From Prostheceraeus crozeri (Eukaryota; Platyhelminthes; Polycladida; Euryleptidae), in contig CAJQUW010003414.1 of the NCBI GenBank assembly GCA_907163375.1, forward strand, positions 124,001 through 188,000: a stretch of 64,000 nt of DNA, read 5' to 3'. Positions 11,143-23,718 of this stretch are shown here, one piece after another. The notes under the pieces were generated by a model. It searched no databases. It worked only from the letters and a program-made list of their open reading frames with translations, and was not told the origin of the DNA. Made by a program: the position numbers and the translations under genes. The stretch's first letter is position 1. Each line of letters starts with the position of its first letter.

Positions 11143-11497
11143 CTCAACAGCATGTACAAAAATCTACACACAGTGTTGTACATAATAGCAGAGAGGAAAC
11201 GTAGTGTGCAAAACAAAGAAATTCATTGCTAAGACGGATACGATGATCCTTTCCACACCAGGGAACGGCTGATTCGGTCACCATGTCGGTTTTTGTCTTG
11301 GACATCTAGCCATCAGTTTTATTTCCTTTGATTATCAAACGAAGCATCTTTGCCAAACTTCCTTCAGCGACATTCTAATACAATGAGAAGCTGAGCCTGA
11401 GTTAGCTTGCATCGAGACGGCATGACAATATCACTGAATCAATCCAGGCAATTCTCTCTGCGTCTCTGAAGGGCTTAAGCCACTCTGTACTAGAAAC
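11143..11497. other. Spacer before the satellite
   Basis: No gene, domain or repeat recognised. Confidence 0.45.
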
Positions 11498-12946
11498 GAG
11501 TTAACTCGTTATTAGTGAAGTTGGAGCACTCCAGCAGCCCGAGTTAACTCGCTTTTCGTGAAGTTGGATCACTCCAGCAGCCTGAGTTAACTCGTTATTC
11601 GTGAAGTTGGAGCACTCCAGCAGTCCGAGTTAACTCGTTTTTCGTGAAATTGGAGCACTCCAGCAGCCCGAGTTAACTCGTTATTCGTGAAGTTGGAACA
11701 CTCCAGCAGCCCGAGTTAACTTGCTATTCGTGAAGTTGGAACACTCCAGCAGCCCGAGTTAACTCGTTATTCGTGAAGTTGGAGCACTCCAGCAGCCCGA
11801 GTTAACTCGTTATTCGTGAAGTTGGAACACTCCAGCAGCCCGAGTTAACTTGCTATTCGTGAAGTTGGAACACCCCAGCAGCTCGAGTTAACTCGTTATT
11901 CGTGAAATTGGAACACTCCAGCAACCCGAGTTAACTCGTTTTTCGTGAAATTGGAACACTCCAGCAGCCCGAGTTAACTCGTTATTCGTGAAGTTGGAAC
12001 ACTCCAGCAGCCCGAGTTAACTCGTTATTCGTGAAGTTGGAACACTCCAGCAGCCCGAGTTAACTCGTTATTCGTGAAATTGGAGCACTCTAGCAGCCCG
12101 AGTTAACTCGTTATTCGTGAAGTTGGAACACTTCAGCAGCCCGAGTTAACTCGTTATTCGTGAAGTTGGAGCACTCCAGCAGCCCGAGTTAACTCGTTAT
12201 TCGTGAAGTTGGAGCACTCCAGCAGCCCGAGTTAACTCGTTATTCGTGAAGTTGGAACACTCCAGCAGCCCGAGTTAACTCGTTATTCATGAAATTGGAA
12301 CACTCCAGCAGCCCGAGTTAACTCGTTATTCGTGAAATTGGAACACTCCAGCAGCCCGAGTTAACTCGTTATTCGTGAAGTTGGAACACTCCAGCAGCCC
12401 GAGTTAACTCGTTATTCGTGAAATTGGAACACTCCAGCAGCCCGAGTTAACTCGTTATTCGTGAAATTGGAACACTCCAGCAGCCCGAGTTAACTCGTTA
12501 TTCGTGAAGTTGGATCACTCCAGCAGCCCGAGTTAACTCGTTATTCGTGAAATTGGAGCACTCCAGCAGCCCGAGTTAACTCGTTTTTCGTGAAATTGGA
12601 ACACTCCAGCAGCCCGAGTTAACTCGTTATTCGTGAAGTTGGAACACTCCAGCAGCCCGAGTTAACTCGTTATTCGTGAAATTGGAACACTCCAGCAGCC
12701 CGAGTTAACTCGTTATTCGTGAAGTTGGAACACTCCAGCAGCCCGAGTTAGCTCGTTATTCGTGAAGTTGGAACACTCCAGCAGCCCGAGTTAACTCGTT
12801 ATTCGTGAAATTGGAACACTCCAGCAGCCCGAGTTAACTCGTTATTCGTGAAGTTGGAACACTCCAGCAGCCCGAGTTAACTCGGGATTTGTGAAGTTGG
12901 AACACTCCAGCAGCCTGAGTTAACTCGGGATTCGTGAACATTGGAA
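11498..12946. repeat. 43-bp satellite, 34 tandem units
   Basis: The unit reads GAGTTAACTCG, TTATTCGTGAAGTTGGAAC, ACTCCAGCAGCCC. The 10-bp palindrome GAGTTAACTC (with a GTTAAC core) recurs every 43 bases from 11498 to 12917, exactly 33 periods, with no net length change. Units differ by point changes (AAGTT/AAATT, GGAGC/GGAAC, TTATT/TTTTT). The first unit extends the palindrome to 16 bp (AACGAGTTAACTCGTT). An isolated GAGTTAACTC lies 3' of the array near 13095. Confidence 0.97.
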
Positions 12947-14084
12947 GGGAAAAATTTATCTGTCAGTGATAGTTACCTGTCCTACTGAGCTCATTTGCCT
13001 CAGTTGCAATTGAGATAGTTGCCTGACTTGGTATCAGTTTCTTGCTGTACTCCATTGTCACTGTCACCAGTCAACTGCTGATAACGCTCTATACGAGTTA
13101 ACTCGGTCTCAGCCGTTAAGGGGCTAGAACACTCAACTTTGAAGCATCTAATTTTTTATAATGCTCAATGTTTTGAACTTTCATATCGGCTAGCGCTAGT
13201 TGGCAGAATATATGGTTAATGACTATTAGTTATGTGTCATTTTGTAATGCCTACTACTTGCAGCGTTACCGTATTCATAAGGTCGCAAATGAGTGCTAGA
13301 ATCTAGTTCTCTTTGAGTTCGAAAATATCAGTGCTCATTTCAGAACTCCTTGGGTTCGAAAGCACAGTGCTTACATGTAATTCGCATTCATTTTAGTACT
13401 CATTTAATGAGCTGTATAGGACTAGCACCTCCCTATATAGGAAAATGCCATGCGGCATATCTAACCCACTGTCACATACGTACATCCATCGAAGAATTGC
13501 TTTGGCAATTCAACAGAAATGCATGTGGATCAATAAGATATGCACAAAAATCACAGCGCAGTCATTGAAGTAGGTAGACGTTGACAGGACTAAAAGCACT
13601 GTCGGGGAGGATGGAAAACATTGTCAATTGCTCAAATAGTAGTCGGAGAGGATGCTTTTGATCCAAATTGATGTGTTAAGAGGATATCCCTCAAATGTAC
13701 AGGTTGGTTTGAAAGATCATCTATTGTTTCACTACACCCACTTCGATGTGCAGGAACTCAGCAAACCGCCATTTCCAGCTGTTAGCACTAGCTACATGAG
13801 AGAGAAAAGCAACCCGAGTGACGATTTTGGTGCAGGAACTAGCTATGAAGAAAATAAATATTTTTCAGCAAATCGACTGTACATATTTTTAGCAGCTTAC
13901 CGCTTCTTGGGGAGACGACACAAACGAAAGTGAGATTCACTATGAAATTTAAATTAAATCAAAACTAGTAAACCATAATAATCAAACGTTTTGCAAATAG
14001 ACCTTAATAGAACTTAATGAGAAAAAATTTGCAGAATCATGTTCTATGTGTCATCCAGTTAAGTGGAGCTTTCTTCTATTTTAG
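12947..14084. other. No recognisable gene
   Basis: Contains a stray copy of the satellite palindrome near 13095. Open frames at 13350-13568 and 13652-13933 lack domains. The end is a pyrimidine-rich TTTTAG acceptor for the next exon. Confidence 0.4.
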
Positions 14085-14313
14085 ATTTATGCACTGTCAG
14101 ACTTGGTCGATGGTCGCAATGTTGGATACTTTGGAAGGGAGGATCTCCTAAGTTTACGAGAAGAGAATTTTGTATTCTTTAATGAACTTGGAAATTGTGT
14201 TTTCCTACATTATGAACGTCCTCCGTGGGATAATAATTATAGCAATGGAATAGTTTTCAAAAATCTTGGGATGCTCGTCAGCTCATGTCATTTTAGAAAC
14301 TTTATTTGTCAAG
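14085..14313 (+). CDS. Candidate exon: C-type-lectin-like domain C-terminal half
   Basis: The exon opens after TTCTATTTTAG in phase 0 and closes at CAAG/GTAAGA in phase 1. It encodes about 76 residues ending GNCVFLHYERPPWDNNYS and CHFRNFICQ. The pattern Gly-Asn-Cys-Val-x-Leu, a second Cys some 30 residues on and the terminal F-I-C-Q is how a C-type-lectin-like domain normally ends, and the exon stops directly after it, as shuffled domain exons do. The usual W-x-x-x-C is replaced by LVSSC, so the fit is partial. Extracellular ligand binding would be expected. The next exon at 24445 has the matching phase. Confidence 0.55.
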
Positions 14314-16534
14314 GTAAGAATTTAGCTAATTTTCAAGTATTCGAAGGTCTACTTGTATGACCGCGTTTGAAGCATTGACATGTGATGCATCGCTTACTTG
14401 TACATTGGGATATGCTTTGTGTTGTATATACATGCATAGAGCAGTGGCGATTTCTCAATGTAATTAAGGTAAACAGTGTTTACTATCAAATTATCATGTT
14501 AAACCAACTTTTCCCGTTTCATTCTTAATGATACAGCAACTCGTCCTAAAAGTAGATTTTAGAAATTTAATTCTTATTATAGGTAATTATTAATATTTGT
14601 ACTACTATATTTGAGGCTTATTAGTAACACATCGCAAAGTCGCGAAATCTACATGGTAAAAGAAGATTCAACATTAGGAAGATAGGCACTTATCTAATGT
14701 GATTATGTATTGGCATGGAAACATCGCTTGTTGATAAGCGTCATCCAGTAATATCTCGAGTTGGCAGGGACATCAGGGTAAAATCTCCTCTCAAACATTA
14801 CCCACTGTTACTGGAATGCTATATCTGTCTTATCTCCTAACGATTTGTTTTGTTCTATCAATAAAGATAAGATGCATTTTTTGCCAAACACATTTCGTGC
14901 TGAATTGCAAATTCTGTGTAAACCGATGAGTTTGTTGGTCAGACAGAAAGTATAGCAGAGTCTTTGAATCTTTTCGTACGTGATTTTTGTGTTGTTTTTC
15001 CCACGACTGAAAATCTACTCAAACACTCACCACGCTTAGCGTGTCTAGTTGTCCTTCAAGATCCCTCTCTACTATCAAAAGAACTGAAAGATTTTCTAGG
15101 ACGAGTATGTACGATGAGAGATTGTGCAGTTTGTCCTTTCCATCGATTGAAAAGGAACTCATGGCCCGTATGATAAAAAGTGGCCCTGAAAAATGGCATT
15201 CAGATGTTACTGACATTTTTGCAATGTCAGAAAGAAGAATAGAATTAATGAAAAGATGAATGTTGAATTGGAATGCTTTGTAATCACTTTATTTAGAAGG
15301 TGCAAGTGTACCTGCGGCGATTATTGTCCGTCATTCCCAGGTAGTGATGAAAATTTTGGAAAAAATCGGAAAATTAAATCAAAAATTTTAAAGTTTTGAT
15401 TTTTTGTGGTAGGATATACTATGCTTCATATATACAGTATATTATACATATATTTTATATATAGTATACTGATCTACTATACTTTGACCGCTTCCACAGT
15501 GGAGGCAGCTACAGATCAATAGAATGGGTCTAAGACTGTTGATTTTGTTCATTATTTCGAATAAAACGATCTTGAAAAATGGAAGATTTAGAAATGTTGT
15601 GGTGTAATTTTTGCGTTTTCTACCAAAGGCATGGACACATCAATATGACTGCTCTAAAACTCTTGTTTTCATCATATCATTTCGATTAAACGATCGTAGC
15701 AATACGAGTCCCGTATGCGGATTTTTGAGCATTCCTTTTGCCACCAGTGGCTTGTAGTAATTTGTTGGCATTTTTAATATCATCACACAGACACCTTTTG
15801 GGATATCGTGAATCCTTTACAATAGGGATATAATTTCAAGCAATGTGAAAGATCTGGACACAAAATAATGCACTATGTTGTGGAGTTTGTCTATAGCTTG
15901 AAAGTTAAGCTTTATTACAGCCTTGATTATCGTGATGCAAATTCTCCATGTGCTGATGAATATGTGAAGCATAAGCACATAGTCCACCACAGCAATTTAC
16001 ATGAGCGAAAATATTGGAAGATATATAAAGACTGTAAACTCGTGAGATATTTGGAAACTAAAGATATCTGTGATGAGTAGAAGAATATCTATGATAGCTT
16101 CTAACTTCTGACGTATTATGTCTGATAACTTCGTTGAGGGCAAACTATACACATCTTCCATTTCTAGCTCAGATGGTTCAGATAGTTCCAAATCGATGTC
16201 AGATCTACTTAATTGAATTTCAGACATTTCCAGATGAATTAGAGATTCTCCAGTAGTTGAATCCAAAATCTTTTCAAAGTTGAGTTTCTGACAGATATCT
16301 GAAATTCAATTAGAGAATTCTGAAATCCATTTAATGTCCAAAATTCATTTAGGAAGATCTGAAATAGACATGGAAAAGGTGCAGCTGGTTCCAAAAGTTG
16401 ACATGCAAGGATGATAGAGAAGTTTTCGGTCTTTGAATTTTATATAGTCTTTTCAAACGACAAAGTCTCCAAAACAAAAGTAAAAACGTCAATCACCGAA
16501 AAATAAATTTCAAAATTTTCCATTTGCATCACTA
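14314..16534. other. Intronic sequence; one unassigned open frame
   Basis: Mostly featureless AT-rich DNA, with an AT-rich (TATA)n patch at about 15440-15475. An ATG-initiated frame at 15868-16080 (70 residues, containing HHSNLHERKYWKIYKDCKL) looks more protein-like than its surroundings but has no recognisable family or splice context. Confidence 0.35.
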
Positions 16535-16732
16535 TTCCCAGGTAAACACCTGAACCTATTAAACTTAGAATCAATAGGCAAACGGCAGGTCCAGCTGTTA
16601 TGCAATTGCTCGTTTTAAAATGCAAACGAGTATATACAGCATCCTTACACTTGGCGAAGAATTACATAATAGTTGAACCTGCCGTTTGCCTATTGATTTT
16701 AAGTTCAACAGGTCTAGGTATTTACCTGGGAA
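16535..16732. mobile_element. 198-bp hairpin MITE with TA target duplication
   Basis: Inverted arms of about 65 bp start TTCCCAGGTAAA and end TTTACCTGGGAA, flanked by TA on both sides. The arms share inner sequence CAATAGGCAAACGGCAGGT and are separated by about 75 bp. No coding capacity. TA duplication and size fit a Tc1/mariner-mobilised MITE. Confidence 0.85.
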
Positions 16733-16858
16733 TAAGAGTTGTATACACATGTATAGAGGTTGGTTGATCGGCATGCTGCATGGAGATGAGAAACCCACAG
16801 CCAATCAACTTGTGTGTTGCACAATCGAAAGATAATAGAAATCCAGGAGAAAATTACT

Positions 16859-17448
16859 AGGGGAAGTCGGGGTATGATGAGACATTTTTCCTTTTTGCCG
16901 TCTAACTCGTGAAAAATTAAATTAGACAATCAGTTTTTATACTTAGTATCTCCTTTTTATCAAGATCAATAAACAACAAATGAATTTTTTTGAAAAGACA
17001 TCACTCGTTCAAAATTTGAAATTATTGAACCACGTGAATTGTTTCATCATGCCCTTATAGTCGAGCATGACGAAACAGGCTTGGGCACTACTCGTTAAAA
17101 CGATGCTGTAAATAAATGATGGAATACGACTATAGTACAGGCGCAGTGTTAGTAAATAGAGCATATAAAGAGGTAAAAGAAATCACAGAAGTCATAATCT
17201 TTTCATCAACTTTAAGTTAGCCACCACAGTTCGTCACTCACCTCAATTGTAGCAGAATTCAGGTCAAAATGAAGTTTCCCTTATCTGCGTCGAGTATATT
17301 CGCGCACCGATGATGAGAAACAGCGAGGTTTCCCCTTTCAGTGATACGATTGGCCAGACAGGCTTAGTCAAAACGTCAGTGTATCCGATCACAGAGAATG
17401 CGCCTGTTTCATCTTATACAATGTTTCATCTTACCCCGCCTTCCCTTT
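16859..17448. mobile_element. Non-autonomous TIR element, about 590 bp
   Basis: The left end AGGGGAAGTCGGGGTATGAT is matched in inverted orientation by the right end (GTTTCATCTTACCCCGCC then TTCCC). Inside are further GATGAAACA/TGTTTCATC words at about 17040, 17080 and 17405. I see no transposase frame and no clear target duplication. G-rich GGGGTA-GATGA ends of this sort occur on several cut-and-paste families; the superfamily is unresolved. Confidence 0.6.
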
Positions 17449-18700
17449 TGCATGTTGTGTGGGGACTAAAAAACAGAAGTTGAAAGTATTCTCAGCCAAC
17501 AACATTCGGAATCAATCCCAGATCAAATTTCAGCGAAGAAATTGAAGACCAGCAGCATTTTAACATTGTCACTGATTAAATTAAGCGACAACAATGAACC
17601 AAATTTGACAATTCGCTATCTACTCCATTACTCTTGCTTCTTCCATTACTTCAAAATCCAATCTTCCGTTCTTTCTGATAGCATTACCATCAGCAAACAA
17701 CAGCTGCTGTTATCCATCGATTTCTATGCATCCAACGTTACTTGCCAGGCATGCTTATGTGCCGCATGTGTGTGACAACACAAATGCAATACAATCTTGA
17801 ATCGCAATTGAGGCGATTTATGCAAGGTTTTATTATTGCAGTTAGATCACTTCATTCAGCCTATCTATATTATCATCTTTTATCCTGTCTACTTCAGATA
17901 ATCAAAAAAGATACGAAATCGGGAAAGAGATATTTCTCGACCCAGGATTACCTTAATCTCGTAAAAGCCGCTGCAGACGGTTCTCTGAACCATCACATTT
18001 CTTCAACTGTCATAGCTGAATTGAGATTCAAGAAGTTGCCACACTCTGTCTCTCACCCATGGGACATTGGTCCGATCTTTGTACTTGACCCACCAGTAGG
18101 CATTAAACGACAATTAAGTCGCTCCTTACCCCATTACTCCAAAACCTGACCTGTGAACATAGAGCTGGATTAGTATCGGCTTGACTTCGTTGTTGACACT
18201 GGTGATGAGGACACATGGAACAGGCCTACTACAAGAGGTACCCGAGATAGTTTTAGGAATACGTTTGATGCATTAGCCACAATGGTTTGCAGTTCGCATT
18301 TTTAAGTGACTGATTTCTGTACTTCAGGCTGGAAATTTCAATGAAGTTTTGTGTGTCTTCTTATTTTTTTAATTTTGTTGATTATTGAGTTAGAATTTAA
18401 TCGAATGAGACTGACCGGGAGTAAGTGATCAGCGCCCACTCCTTCTGGTCGGCGCTATTAATTAGTTTCATAATTGCAGGGAGTGATTTCATATCAGTCC
18501 ATGCTTCATATTCTTATATTTGCAGATGTTTTCGACGGTTTTAATAACCTTACTCTCAAGAAACCTAAGGAAATTGAAGAAGGTAAGAAAAAGGAAAAGT
18601 TAGCTCCTCAGGTATCAATATTTCTAACAGAAAACCAATCACAGTAGAACACGTGCAAAGTTGGCCCTTATATTTCAAATTGCCATTCAATGTTTGTAGC
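17449..18700. other. Intronic sequence; unassigned open frame
   Basis: An open frame at 17898-18149 begins just after a CTACTTCAG acceptor-like site and encodes a hydrophilic stretch (FSTQDYLNLVKAAADGSLNH, HPWDIGPIFVLDPP) ending in a stop. I do not recognise it; it could be a terminal exon or a decayed transposon frame. Confidence 0.3.
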
Positions 18701-19047
18701 CTAATCAGGCACTGAATTAGACGACAGAGCAGGAGACACATCAAGCTCTTAACAATAATCATTCAAATCAATGCTGTACATTCTATAGATTTGGTGTAAA
18801 ATAAAGATGAAAGTCATTACTAACAACAAAAAAAGGAGCAAACAAGAAACAATGTCTCTGATATTGAATTATTGAACTGCCTCATGTATTTCTTCTTCTA
18901 TTTGCTACTTTTGAAGTTTTGTTGTTAATAATGACTTTTATCTTTATTTTACACCATATCTATAGAATGTACAGTATTGATTTGAATGATTATTGTTAAG
19001 AGCTTGATGTGTCTGATGTTCTGTCGTCTAATTCAGTACCTGATTAA
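18701..19047. repeat. Long inverted repeat (131-bp arms, 85-bp loop)
   Basis: Arms 18701-18831 and 18917-19047 are near-perfect reverse complements (for example TCTTAACAATAATCATTC against GAATGATTATTGTTAAGA). The right arm runs out into CCTGATTAAG and then ACGACGAAACGTCG, resembling the 3' end of PLEs, so this may be a pair of inverted PLE pLTR ends. No coding potential. Confidence 0.8.
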
Positions 19048-20615
19048 GAAACACGACGAAACGTCGCATTGAATGAAAGTCGTTTTCAGTACCCTAAGAA
19101 ATGTTATATTTCTACGGAAATGTCATAATTTATATTTCTCCCAGTTTGCATTTCTTTAAAGATGAACTCATTAACGATTAATTCTACTATAAAATACTTT
19201 ATATAAGAGATACCTGAAAATCGCTGCTGTAACATCTTGAGGCTAGAGAGTGAATCAAAAGGTGCATATCTCTTGGAAACGAATTACGTAATTCAAACAT
19301 GTCTTCATTATACGACATTGATTCTGAACAAGATCACTGAAAAATGTAGAAGTATCTCTATGAATATGAACGTGATGCTTCCATTGTATCGGGTATAAAC
19401 TTGCTGGATCTTGATCGAGCATTGTATCGGGCATAACAATCTTGATGATTTCATTGTGTCATCCATCAAGTCATAGAGTAGGGATATATGTAGGTAGTGT
19501 CAACTCAAAAAAAGTATCTGTATACAGTAAAAATTTTTATATGAAAATATTCAGTTTTTGCGGAGATTACGTTCCTGCATTCCAAAAAATCATTTGAGAA
19601 AATTAAAAAAAGACAAAATTTCGCCAATTTATATACTACCGAGATGACACTTCAGTATAAGTAGCATAAAACAAGTTGGATATCAAAAGGAATGTATATT
19701 ATCTAACAAGCATTCTAACTAAGCGCAAATTATGCTGATTATCAAGGGAATTTCATGAACCGTGTTGTAATGGTTCTTCATGAAATTCTTCATGAAAAAT
19801 GTCGCGATATTATTCGTGCTTTCTTGGCTAAAATTTCAAGTTTTCAATTCAATTTTCACCGGCATGATTTTGTGATTTACTAAACTCATGTTTCATTTCT
19901 TGAATCTGAATAGTGATATGGACCCATATGCATATTTCACAGTTGATTGAAATCATTGCCTTTGATTAAGTTATTTTCCTCTGTCAGTGGCAGGAATTGC
20001 CTGTGATATGATCACGATTAGAAAATGCTCTTGAGGTTCAGCATGAAAGTAATAGGAACCAATCGAGTTGCTAATTTGAGAAACACTGCCTCTCCAAGGC
20101 AGTCATGACACTGAGAATCTGTAAAATATCACCATTCCTTCTGCGTTACTATCATGATCATTCAATGTCGTGGTAATTTCTTCAAAACTGCAAACATTTG
20201 CATATCTCACATTTGGTAACAATTGCCAACTAACTGTATTCCCCTCGAGTTCATTTGATGAAATCGAAAGTGTATACAAATTGGTGATACAAATTTTAAT
20301 GAATGCTGAGTTTCCACTCTACCTAATATACTTACTCTATAATCTGGGTCATTGTTGCTAAATCTGAAGAAGAATAAAATTACTGAAACATGCAACAACT
20401 ACAAATTTCTGCCACAAGGCGATTCATTGCAATTAGATTTGCCAAAATACTTTCATATACAGATTTCATATGACAATAGCCGTGAATGTAACAAAGAAAG
20501 CAGAAGTGAATATATGCATGTATATTTCAAATTCAATGAAAATCATTACATATTTTTGTAGTAGTAGGTATCACTTTTGCAGCAAAAATTCAGAAGAAAA
20601 TGTTAAATGATTTTA
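19048..20615. other. No confident gene
   Basis: Contains frames at 20170-20361 (SKLQTFAYLTFGNNCQLTVF) and 20352-20561 (KYFHIQISYDNSRECNKESR) that read like extracellular protein, but in different phases and without convincing splice sites. They could be further exons or remnants. Confidence 0.3.
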
Positions 20616-22302
20616 CAGGGTGTTCATAAAGTCCGTTCCAGATTTCATTTCATTTGTGTCATTGAACAAATAATCGGATCACTAAAACTTTTTCTTGTGC
20701 TTGATGATGAAGGTCAAAAGTTTTGCTCAGGAAGGTATTTGATCAGTATTTAAATTTTTTCATCAACTGTGAAGCGTTAATAGCAAAGACGCGTGTGAGC
20801 GTGCTTGAAGCAAAAAATGAATGATGTCTAACAAGCCTTGTGGAAAAGTTATGTATTGAGAGAGAGATTGACTTGAAACAAATACGTTTTCAATCGGTGA
20901 TACCTATGAATTCAACTCACTGCTTAAATGTCATTTAGTTCGCGACGAATAGGACATCATTCATTTTTGGTTTTCCTATTGCCGACACCATGCTGACAAT
21001 TGAAGAGCGCGTTAAAATCGAGATAATGATGACACGATTAGAATCTGTAACTTTGGTTGAAAGGCAGTTTAAGAAAGAAGGAGCAATCAAAATCCGTTCC
21101 CACATGCATATGAGATCGATTTACACTAAAATAAAGGAAACGGACTCTATTTTGGACGCTCCTTTCTCCGGAAGACCGAGCATTGAAGAAGAGAAGGTAG
21201 AAGAAGTTGAAACTGTTTTCCCAGACAATCCTTCCACATCTCTGCGCCAAGCGTCTGTAATGACACAGATTCCGGTCAGCACTATTCGGAAACTCTTCGA
21301 GAGTAGTTGAATATGAAGCTCTACAAAATTGACTTCAACAAACAACTTCTCACCGACGACAGAGCGGCAAGGATTGTGATGCGCAACGAATTTCAAAATC
21401 ATATTGCCTTTGATGAGAACTTCCTATCACGACTGTGCTTTTCCGATGAGGCAACATTTCACCTGTCTGGGCATGTGAATCAGCATAATTGTGTTGTTTG
21501 ATGAATTCAGAATCCTCATGCTGTAGAAGAAGTTCCCATCAAATCTCCGAGAGTCACTGTTTGATGCTCGGTGTTTCGTAGCGAAATCATTGGCCAATAC
21601 TTTTTTGACTAGACGGCTTTTTCGAAACAATACAAAAAAATGCTTGAAGAATACTTCGACCCGGAGCTTCGAAGGCTTAGAACAGCTATCCTTCAACAAG
21701 ATGGTGCGCCACCTCATTGGTCTCTGGAAGTCGACGCTTTCTTAAATCAACACTTTCTTAAATCAACACTTTCCTGCAAGATGAATTGGTAAAGACGGTC
21801 CTTTGCATTGGTCAGCAAGAAGTCCGGACTTGTCATCTCTCGACTTTCATCTATGCATTAAAAATCGCGTTTACCGAAGGAGGCCTTTTTCTTCGACTAA
21901 ACTGCATGATTTTATCGAAGAAGTGATGGCTGTACCTGTTGACCGTCTTGCAGGTGTCTTTGCAACTTTTGAAAGACTTCTACAGCTTTGTCTGCGTGAG
22001 GGAGGAGGTCACTTGGAATATTATCTCTGACACAACTTTTCCTTGTCTCCCGATTAAAAGATTTGAAGTTGGAATGCATTGTTCTTTTTTCTAAATGAGG
22101 TATGGGTCAGGAATCGTGATAACTACGTGATTTTTATTTGCCGTCACATGCTGATTAGGAAAAGAGAATACTGATCAAAGACTTTCCTCAACAAAACTTT
22201 AGACCTTCATCATCAAGCACAAGAAAAAATATTTAGTGATCCGATTATTTGTTTAGTGACAAGAATGAAATGAAATCTAGAATGGACTTAATAAACACCC
22301 TG
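20616..22302 (+). mobile_element. Full-length mariner-superfamily transposon relic, 1.69 kb
   Basis: Terminal inverted repeats of about 140 bp, beginning CAGGGTGTTCATAAAGTCCG on the left and ending TGGACTTAATAAACACCCTG on the right, bracket a decayed transposase. The left flank is TA; the right flank has mutated. Unusually long TIRs include the shared inner words CTTGTGCTTGATGATGAAGG and TATTTGATCAGTATT. Confidence 0.9.
20990..22030 (+). pseudogene. Mariner-type transposase, frameshifted
   Basis: Cut-and-paste DDE/D transposase in intact relatives. Seen in order: N-terminal helix-turn-helix (ERVKIEIMMTRLESVTLVER, then GRPSIEEEKVEEVE and QIPVSTIRKL), linker with FNKQLLTDDRAARI, first catalytic region LCFSDEATFHLSGHVNQHN (Asp near 21447), second region QQDGAPPHWS near 21695, third region RSPDLSSLDFH near 21810-21850, and C-terminal HLEYYL. 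Stops and frame changes near 21305, 21500, 21610 and 21745 inactivate it. The last motif ends in Asp rather than Glu, as in D,D34D mariner-like groups. Confidence 0.88.
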
Positions 22303-22359
22303 CCACACGAAAGCATACCGGAAACTCACATTCATGATGACTTATCGTAATCAATGGAT

Positions 22360-22790
22360 TCAGCAACCCTTGATATGTGCAGTTATTAATGGTATGAACG
22401 TCGAGAAAGATCTAACAGTTCTTGATAAGGGTTGAATCAGTCGTCTTTTATCTCGGCAATGATCGGGTATAATATCATGTAGAATCTTCTCAGCACGCAT
22501 AGCTTTATTGAAACGTTTGTGGAAGACGTGATTCGAAGACACTCAAATTTGTCACAGGTCCAGGCTGAAGAAGTTGATGTCCGGCAAACCAGACGACAAG
22601 CTCTTTTTTGAACGCGATTTAGTTTCCCCTCAAGGTAAGCCGAAAGACAAACTAATGACTGCCTCGTACACTCAAGATCAGGTCTGACCAATCCAAAATT
22701 CTTAGGTCGTCATTTGTCAATAGCGGTCGCAAAACTTTCAAGGCAGACAATATTAGACCAAGTGTACATATTTTGGGTATGCTCTATCCG
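22360..22790 (-). pseudogene. LINE reverse transcriptase C-terminal fragment
   Basis: Reads leftward RPLLTNDDLRILD, then LVRPDLECTRQS, then LEGKLNRVQKRACRLVC. This is the standard order of the CR1/Jockey post-RT region (NDDLRILY, RPHLEYA, LE-VQRRA-R). The 3' end and all upstream domains are missing and frames are broken. It abuts the mariner relic. Different in detail from the LINE at 1007-2220. Confidence 0.65.
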
Positions 22791-23718
22791 ATCGCGGGAT
22801 CAGTTTTTCATTTCAAGTTGAACTTGTTACTGTAAAAAAGTTTTTTAATATTCAAACAATCATTTTCTAAAAATTTCGTAATTGTATCTAAAACAATCGA
22901 CAGTTTTTTCATGAAAATTGCAGTAGAACATATTTAAAACATGTCCTGTCTGATAATGTTGTCGATTTTGCATTTCCGTGGTTCTTGTAACTATGAATAC
23001 CGTATAATAATTCATGCAATCATTATTTTTGAATTTCATATTTATGAGTAGTATGTAGAGAACATACGTGGCAATAGTCACCATAACGAGGTAAAAAGTA
23101 TCTTAGTATCAATTAACATATTTACTGGACCACATATCCTCAACGCAAACTATGGAAGTTGCAAATCAACTTAAAACTCAAAAGTCTTATCAATAGAGGT
23201 GAAATCCAAAAATGTCAGAAAAATGTGGTCGTAAATTTTCACCATGTGGCTCCTTTGGATAAAATATTGGGTCTACAAAAACATCCACGACTCAGAGACA
23301 GCCAACACAAAGTTTGGAAAAGTCACTGTAGGAGTACTTCAAACAATTATTCGTTCCGGCGTGAGACAAAAAAAGCCGAGGGGGTCATAGTGCCTTCCCC
23401 CCCTTTAGACAAATAGCGTTTAGCCAGGGATATCTAGTCCCGGGATAGGAATGTTGTGTCAACTTTCCTTTTCTGCTGACGAGAGTAGGGTTACACTGTC
23501 AGATCGCCATTTACTCTGTGAAGGAAATGGTAAACAGTGTCACAGAGGTCGGCTTGCAATAGAGTTATGTATGCTTGTGTGAGCTGTGTGCATGAAGGTG
23601 GCTGCCTATTGTTTATTAAATGAGGCGGTTTTTGCAATATCGATTAATTGCAGGCTGCAATGCCGATGTGTCGCATTAGGATTTCCACGCTGTGTTGTGT
23701 TGATGTCTGCTGCTCGAT
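22791..23718. other. No recognisable gene
   Basis: Open frame 23159-23416 is basic and domain-free. A short inverted pair (TTTACTCTGTG / CACAGAG) near 23510-23550 is the sole structure noted. Confidence 0.35.

Noticed and set aside
11498-12946. CRISPR-like regular repeats
   Set aside because: There are no spacers: the 43-bp units are continuous and contain only point variants, and the context is eukaryotic. It is a satellite.
17898-18149. Receptor or transposon exon
   Set aside because: Open after a CAG site, but no domain and no phase support.
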